Virus record (IMG/VR): IMGVR_UViG_3300042518_000811
Coordinates: 1 to 31,772 of that record
DNA: 31,772 nucleotides
Source of the DNA: a virus
Direction: 5' to 3' (one strand)
The position numbers were made by a program, and so were the translations under genes. Below the pieces are notes generated by a model that did no database searches, had not been told where the DNA came from, and was given only the letters and a program-made list of their open reading frames with translations. Below, one piece after another: positions 28,765 to 31,772 of the stretch (the first letter of the stretch is position 1; each line of letters opens with the position of its first letter).

Positions 28765-29304
28765 TTACCAAGGCAGCGCTTCGTCTGCCTCGTTCGTAGC
28801 GACCGCCGCTTTTGCCGAGCGACTGCCGTTAGATTTTTCTGCCGCCTCATCCGTCATGCGCGGGGCGGGTTTGCTTGGTTTTGCGTAGGCCACAGGCTTC
28901 GATGCGGCATGTCCGTCATCGTCTTCCGGTGCGATACCGCAAGCGGCCATGAGCGAATAACGCCGCGCATAGGTCAGCGCGCTCCCGTAGCCTTGTGCGT
29001 CTTGCTTCTGCGCGGGAACGTGCAGCGGGCCACTGCTCAATGTCTCTCCGCTCGTATGGAGGAAGACGGTTTCGACCGTGACGCCGCTTTCGCAAGGCAG
29101 GGTGCGCTGAATGAGCGCGATGCCGTTGGCGTTAAGGGCTTCGATGACCGCTTCAACGCAAGCTGCCAAGTCGGCGTATTTGCTTTTGAAATGCGGGTTC
29201 TGTGATGTCTTCAAGGCTGGCCCGAAAGCCATTTGCGCCTTGACGATTGCACCCGCGATGGCTTTGCCTACGGGCTGCACTTGGTTCACTTGTTCTGTGT
29301 TCAT
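28765..29304 (-). CDS. ERF family single-strand annealing protein (179 aa)
   Basis: The N-terminal ~115 residues show the ERF pattern: VKAQMAFGPALKTSQNPHFK, SKYADLAACVEAVIEALNAN, GIALIQRTL, and YGSALTYARRYSLMAACGIA. These proteins form rings and anneal complementary single strands, for example in phage recombination or circularisation. The C-terminal third is a disordered Lys/Ala/Ser-rich tail. It is followed by the SSB-like gene, its usual partner. The start codon lies just before an AACACAGAAC motif, and a strong stem-loop lies upstream. Confidence 0.85.
   Translation of the reverse strand: MNTEQVNQVQPVGKAIAGAIVKAQMAFGPALKTSQNPHFKSKYADLAACVEAVIEALNANGIALIQRTLPCESGVTVETVFLHTSGETLSSGPLHVPAQKQDAQGYGSALTYARRYSLMAACGIAPEDDDGHAASKPVAYAKPSKPAPRMTDEAAEKSNGSRSAKAAVATNEADEALPW
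29292..29301 (-). promoter_or_regulatory. AACACAGAAC motif immediately inside the ERF start
   Basis: An exact 10-mer directly following the ATG of the ERF gene, so it also codes for Asn-Thr-Glu. Its position near the start matches the other copies. Confidence 0.55.
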
Positions 29305-29316
29305 ATGTGCTAATCG

Positions 29317-29340
29317 CGCCGGGGGTTGCCGCCCCCGGCG
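29317..29340. terminator. Perfect 9-bp stem-loop between nuclease and ERF genes
   Basis: CGCCGGGGG (29317-29325) pairs with CCCCCGGCG (29332-29340) around a 6-nt loop. On the minus strand no T tract follows; on the plus strand TCTTTGTTT does. It may attenuate or process the early transcript, or stop plus-strand transcription. Confidence 0.5.
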
Positions 29341-29352
29341 TCTTTGTTTGGG

Positions 29353-29712
29353 TTAAGTCCCGCCTGCCCTTGCCTCCTTCAGCTCGGTTTCAAGGCGGGA
29401 AATCTTCTGGCGCAGCGCGAGGTAGTGCTTGAAAGCGCAGTAGGTCATCCACGGCGTTGCGTTTGCGCGCGTCACGACGAGCGGTTCCTTGTCGATCCCG
29501 GCGTCCGCGCAGGACTGCCGATAAGCGGCGGGAAGGTTGGGGCGTTCGGTGCGCTTAACTTCAAGATGAACGTCGAGGTTGACCACAACATCGGGCGAAT
29601 CGGGCGATCCGCTAAATTGCTGGCCGCGCCGTGCGGCAAAGCCGTAGCGATTGCAAAGCTCGGCTACCTCGCGCTCGCCCCTCTTCCCTTTGTCGCGGGA
29701 CATCCTGCTCAT
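29353..29712 (-). CDS. PD-(D/E)XK endonuclease, Holliday-junction-resolvase-like (119 aa)
   Basis: The pattern DKGKRGEREVAELCNRYGF, then SPDVVVNLDVHLEVKRTERP gives the E...D...ExK catalytic core of small PD-(D/E)XK enzymes (Hjc/VRR/phage resolvase type). It would cut branched or single-strand-containing DNA and is near the ERF annealing protein, which suggests a recombination or replication-repair role. It starts in an ATGA overlap with the 69-aa gene. The 119 aa length is normal for such enzymes. Confidence 0.7.
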   Translation of the reverse strand: MSRMSRDKGKRGEREVAELCNRYGFAARRGQQFSGSPDSPDVVVNLDVHLEVKRTERPNLPAAYRQSCADAGIDKEPLVVTRANATPWMTYCAFKHYLALRQKISRLETELKEARAGGT

Positions 29713-29918
29713 TTCTTCCGTCCTCCCCGCATCAACTTTCCCGCTGCCGCCTTGTAAAAGTCTCGCTCTGCTTCGGCTTGTTCAATCTTTGCGCTGGCGT
29801 AGCGCACCAGTGCGGCCATAAGCGCGTAGGGGTTTGCCGAGGCAGTTTTGTTTGCAGCCCCCAAAGCTGCACCGCCTCGGCGTTTCTTGCCCCCCGGCAG
29901 ATTCGTTTTGCGCTTCAT
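29709..29918 (-). CDS. Hypothetical basic protein (69 aa)
   Basis: A 69-aa basic protein with a Lys/Arg/Gly-rich N-terminus (KRKTNLPGGKKRRGGAALGA) and a helical remainder (LMAALVRYASAKIEQAEAER, then FYKAAAGKLMRGGRKK). Both ends overlap neighbouring genes by ATGA. It may bind nucleic acid. Not recognised as a named family. Confidence 0.65.
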   Translation of the reverse strand: MKRKTNLPGGKKRRGGAALGAANKTASANPYALMAALVRYASAKIEQAEAERDFYKAAAGKLMRGGRKK

Positions 29919-30154
29919 AGCCCCGCCTCCTCCTCTTGAGCGCGTATCGCGTTGCGAGCGCGCACGATTGCCAGCGCGTCATCAAGAGCCACAGTTAGGT
30001 TGCGGACTTTCTCCTCAAGTTGCAGGACTTTGCGCCCATTTTCCTGCTGGACGCGCAGGGCAGCGAGCAAGCGATCAATCTCTTCGTTGAGCGCGGCGAC
30101 TTCCGCGCGATAGCGAACGCTTAACTCGCTTTGATCTTCAATCCACGTGCTCAT
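29915..30154 (-). CDS. Coiled-coil protein (79 aa)
   Basis: The ATG at 30154, in an ATGA overlap with the 129-aa gene, is chosen over the longer frame. The whole protein is helical with clear heptads (VAALNEEIDRLLAALRVQQE, then NGRKVLQLEEKVRNLTVALD). Resembles the coiled coil of the 97-aa gene in style. Function unknown. Confidence 0.65.
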   Translation of the reverse strand: MSTWIEDQSELSVRYRAEVAALNEEIDRLLAALRVQQENGRKVLQLEEKVRNLTVALDDALAIVRARNAIRAQEEEAGL

Positions 30155-30540
30155 TTCTTTGCTCCGTGTTTTCGCACAATGCGCCAGAAAATTTCCGGTG
30201 CAGGGCAGCGAAAATTGACCCAATCGCAAAGTTGCTGCCCGACTCCATCCAAGAAAAACTTTCGCAACTTGCGATGGTCGTTCGGGTCGCGCATTCCTGC
30301 GATGTTCATGAAATAGCTATGCGAGTGGCCTCGGTTGTCTGTGCGCGGAAGTTTCGGCCACGGCTTGCAACGCCCCTCTCGCGTAACGAGTCCGTATCCG
30401 CAAAGGATTTTTAGATCGTTGACGGCTTGCAAAAGCGCCTGCTTGCCCACGCGAACCTCGGCAGAATCATTGTCGCCGCTTTCGCCTGTAATAGCGCGGA
30501 AACGTCCGTTGTATGTCGATGTGCCGATGGGATCGTTCAT
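30151..30540 (-). CDS. Hypothetical protein (129 aa)
   Basis: A 129-aa protein with a mixed alpha/beta look: QALLQAVNDLKILCGYGLVT, basic RCKPWPKLPRTDNRGHSHSY and a C-terminal helix set (LCDWVNFRCPAPEIFWRIVR). Three Cys residues are spaced too irregularly to call a zinc site. No family recognised. It is coupled by ATGA overlaps to the 32-aa membrane peptide upstream and the coiled-coil gene downstream. Confidence 0.6.
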   Translation of the reverse strand: MNDPIGTSTYNGRFRAITGESGDNDSAEVRVGKQALLQAVNDLKILCGYGLVTREGRCKPWPKLPRTDNRGHSHSYFMNIAGMRDPNDHRKLRKFFLDGVGQQLCDWVNFRCPAPEIFWRIVRKHGAKK

Positions 30541-30635
30541 TTCCAGTATTCGATCAACCAGATCACCGCAAAGCCGATGCCGACCAAAACCAACGCCGCG
30601 ACCACGGCTTCATCTGGGGGGAGGTGTGGCATCAT
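30537..30635 (-). CDS. Small single-pass membrane protein (32 aa)
   Basis: Start at the ATG at 30635 (ATGATG; the second ATG is at 30632), overlapping the upstream stop. The sequence is nearly one transmembrane helix (EAVVAALVLVGIGFAVIWLI) with an acidic/proline N-terminus and a short YWK end. The stop overlaps the 129-aa gene by ATGA. It might be a tiny membrane effector or holin-like peptide; function unknown. ATGA coupling at both ends supports it. Confidence 0.6.
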   Translation of the reverse strand: MMPHLPPDEAVVAALVLVGIGFAVIWLIEYWK

Positions 30636-30808
30636 CGCGCGGCGTCCATTTCGCGGGCGAGGCGGTCAATGCCAGCCCACGGGTCGGGTTTTGCTAATTG
30701 CTCGTTGCTGAGTCGCTCGCGCAGTTTGTCGAGGAGTCGACCTAAAATGTGCGGCGGCAAGCAGGGGGCGGTTCCGTCATTGTCGCGGATGGCGGGGGCG
30801 ATGCTCAC
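30632..30808 (-). CDS. Hypothetical protein (58 aa)
   Basis: A GTG at 30808 forms a GTGA overlap with the stop of the 90-aa membrane gene and opens 58 codons: SIAPAIRDNDGTAPCLPPHI, then LGRLLDKLRERLSNEQLAKP and DPWAGIDRLAREMDAAR. It appears helical in its C-terminal half. The stop overlaps the 32-aa peptide start. No family recognised. Confidence 0.6.
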   Translation of the reverse strand: MSIAPAIRDNDGTAPCLPPHILGRLLDKLRERLSNEQLAKPDPWAGIDRLAREMDAAR

Positions 30809-31077
30809 AATGCTGTTACCTCCACTCCCGGCAGGCGGGAGTTTAGAAAACGAATCGTCCCGACCTTGCGCGCATCAACCTTGCGATAGACAAGGCGTTT
30901 GCGCTGGCGAGGGTTGCGCTCGTTTTCCGATGCGATGACTCCTTGCACCCGACGATCCGCGAGTTGCCGCTCGCGTTTCGTCCCAGCTTCGCAACCAAAC
31001 GCAAATGCGACTTGCGCGGTTGCTGCAACGAAGGCCAGCGCGAAGAACGCGAGGCCGATGATCTCTGCTTGGTTCAT
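30805..31077 (-). CDS. Membrane-anchored basic protein (90 aa)
   Basis: The N-terminus has one hydrophobic helix (IIGLAFFALAFVAATAQVAF, residues ~6-25) and the rest is a strongly basic cytoplasmic-type domain (GTKRERQLADRRVQGVIASE, then NPRQRKRLVYRKVDARKVG). A likely topology is N-out or helix-anchored with the basic part facing DNA or RNA. It is the first gene of the early operon after the RHH regulator. Its ATG follows the AACACAGAAC motif by 10 nt. Function unknown; superinfection exclusion is one idea without evidence. Confidence 0.65.
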   Translation of the reverse strand: MNQAEIIGLAFFALAFVAATAQVAFAFGCEAGTKRERQLADRRVQGVIASENERNPRQRKRLVYRKVDARKVGTIRFLNSRLPGVEVTAL

Positions 31078-31087
31078 GGTTTTGTTT

Positions 31088-31097
31088 GTTCTGTGTT
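31088..31097 (-). promoter_or_regulatory. AACACAGAAC leader motif before the 90-aa membrane gene
   Basis: An exact 10-mer, 10 nt before the ATG at 31077, overlapping the stop codon of the RHH gene upstream. Confidence 0.6.
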
Positions 31098-31266
31098 ACT
31101 GCTCTGCCGCGCCGTTGAGGCGTTGCATAAGCAAAAGTTTAACGAACATCGAGAGTGTCATACCGCGCTCGGTTGCGAGCTTCCGTGCGGTGCGAATGAG
31201 ATCGGGCGGCAAAGAAATGCCTGCGCCACGTGACCTCTTGTGCGGTGGGATTTTGGGATGCGCCAT
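31096..31266 (-). CDS. Ribbon-helix-helix regulator, minus strand (56 aa)
   Basis: A 56-aa CopG/Arc-type ribbon-helix-helix protein. The basic N-terminus leads to the beta-strand pattern GAGISLPPDLIRTARKLATE, then GMTLSMFVKLLLMQ, which forms helices A and B around the dimer core. It would bind the operator region between it and the plus-strand RHH gene and probably regulates the early promoter. The ATG at 31266 is preferred over the one at 31284, which lies within the -10 region. It is the first gene of the minus-strand early operon. Confidence 0.75.
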   Translation of the reverse strand: MAHPKIPPHKRSRGAGISLPPDLIRTARKLATERGMTLSMFVKLLLMQRLNGAAEQ

Positions 31267-31282
31267 AGGTAATATGGGGCGC

Positions 31283-31312
31283 ATCTTATTAGACCTTAAT
31301 AAGGGTTGTAAA
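31283..31312 (-). promoter_or_regulatory. Sigma70-like early promoter
   Basis: On the minus strand TTTACA (31307-31312), 18 nt, then TAAGAT (31283-31288). This geometry equals that of the promoter at 19978-20007. Transcription would begin about 10 nt before the RHH ATG at 31266 and drive the early operon. Confidence 0.55.
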
Positions 31313-31362
31313 GGGAAAAAATGGGGACTTTCCCTACCTTTTTTAGGGGGGTCTTTTCCCTT
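31311..31362. repeat. Operator-like inverted repeats in the divergent control region
   Basis: AAGGGAAAA (31311-31319) and TTTTCCCTT (31354-31362) are a perfect 9-bp inverted pair, with an additional TTTCCCT (31329-31335) between them and TTTTCCC (31391-31397) near the plus-strand -10. The repeated AGGGAAA/TTTCCCT boxes overlap or flank both promoters and suit dimeric ribbon-helix-helix binding. Confidence 0.6.
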
Positions 31363-31365
31363 AAA

Positions 31366-31394
31366 TTGTCAATCCTTGCTAAACGTGCTATTTT
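31366..31394 (+). promoter_or_regulatory. Promoter of the plus-strand regulator gene
   Basis: TTGTCA (31366-31371), 17 nt, TATTTT (31389-31394) with an extended TG (TGC) before the -10. The predicted transcription start is about 31401, only a few bases before the ATG at 31405, so the mRNA would be leaderless or nearly so, as for lambda cI from PRM. Confidence 0.6.
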
Positions 31395-31404
31395 CCCATT
31401 GCTC

Positions 31405-31668
31405 ATGAGTGCCAAAAAACCAGACGGCGAAAAGGCCGTCCCAACAGGGATTTCCCTTCCGGGGGATCTGATTACCCGCGCCAAGGCTTACGCTGCGGCG
31501 GGGGGCTATGGAGGACTCAGCGGGTTAGCCCGCCACCTCATCACTACGCACTTGGCAAAAGCCGCACAGGACGCGCAGGACGCGAGCTATGAGGCCAAGG
31601 CAAAGGGCAAGAAGAAGGTAAGCAACGCCGCTCGCAAACTCCGCAAGCGCCGAAAGAATGAGGAATGA
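31405..31668 (+). CDS. Ribbon-helix-helix regulator, plus strand (87 aa)
   Basis: The only plus-strand gene. From the ATG at 31405 it reads MSAKKPDGEKAVPTGISLPG, then DLITRAKAYAAAGGYGGLSG and ARHLITTHL, the same beta strand and two helices as the minus-strand regulator. It has a Lys/Arg-rich C-terminal tail (SYEAKAKGKKKVSNAARKLR). The shared GISLPxDLI core suggests the two are distant paralogues. The frame can be extended upstream to 31321, but that region holds the promoter and operator repeats. It could be the lysogeny repressor or the antagonist of the facing gene. Confidence 0.75.
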   Translation: MSAKKPDGEKAVPTGISLPGDLITRAKAYAAAGGYGGLSGLARHLITTHLAKAAQDAQDASYEAKAKGKKKVSNAARKLRKRRKNEE

Positions 31669-31725
31669 TTTTTTCATGTCGTGGGGCTGTATTCATATTA
31701 GGCGGCGTAGGACATCCGCAGTTCT

Positions 31726-31749
31726 GGGGGGCCCCCCCCCCCCCCCCCC
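31726..31749. repeat. G6-C18 homopolymer tract near the window end
   Basis: Six G (31726-31731) are followed directly by 18 C (31732-31749). Nothing else recognisable lies in 31669-31772. Homopolymers this long are unusual in phage DNA and may be an assembly or sequencing artefact at a contig end, or a terminal feature. Confidence 0.5.
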
Positions 31750-31772
31750 GCCCGGAGGGGCGGACGCGGGTG

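Noticed and set aside
31321-31404. N-terminal extension of the plus-strand RHH gene to an ATG at 31321
   Set aside because: The extension crosses the promoter and operator repeats and lacks similarity to RHH proteins; the ATG at 31405 fits the predicted transcription start and the family.
1-31772. tRNA genes, CRISPR arrays, IS elements or integrase/att sites
   Set aside because: No cloverleaf with a conserved T-loop, no regularly spaced repeats, no transposase or recombinase frame and no paired attachment-site repeat could be seen by eye.

Overview
The window is most of the genome of a tailed double-stranded DNA phage (Caudoviricetes, siphovirus type), or a prophage of that kind. Almost every gene is on the minus strand, packed head to tail with ATGA or GTGA overlaps. 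One plus-strand gene lies at the right end. Base composition looks moderately GC-rich (by eye, not calculated). I see no tRNA, rRNA, CRISPR, integrase, lysis gene or DNA polymerase. The left edge cuts a tail-region gene, so the genome is incomplete. The host cannot be named. Few starts have a strong Shine-Dalgarno sequence, and early leaders are A/C-rich.

The layout follows transcription, from right to left. At 31.1-31.7 kb two ribbon-helix-helix proteins face each other across an operator/promoter region. From 31.1 to 23.3 kb runs the early operon: small and membrane proteins, a PD-(D/E)XK nuclease, an ERF annealing protein with an SSB-like partner, a zinc-ribbon protein, a winged-helix protein, a C5-cytosine methyltransferase, a replication-initiation-like protein, and a 7-deazaguanine cluster (QueD, QueC, DpdA-like). 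An HNH endonuclease and the small and large terminase follow (23.3-20.1 kb). A separate cassette of regulatory or unknown genes (20.0-17.2 kb) has its own promoter and sits between the terminase and the head genes.

The virion module runs from 17.2 kb to the left edge. It contains gpW-like connector, portal, prohead protease with probable nested scaffold, DUF2190-type decoration protein, major capsid protein and a terminator. A four-gene glycosyltransferase/methyltransferase cassette comes next. It is followed by neck proteins, a candidate tail tube, the tail-assembly chaperone pair with a GGGAAAA -1 frameshift site, the tape measure protein and distal tail proteins.

The most unusual signals are regulatory. 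The hexamer TTGACA lies 13-15 nt upstream of nine starts, mainly late genes, and a different 10-mer, AACACAGAAC, marks the starts of genes in the early and regulatory modules. The methyltransferase locus also appears readable in two frames, each resembling a known phage protein family. The QueD/QueC/DpdA-like set predicts 7-deazaguanine in the phage DNA.
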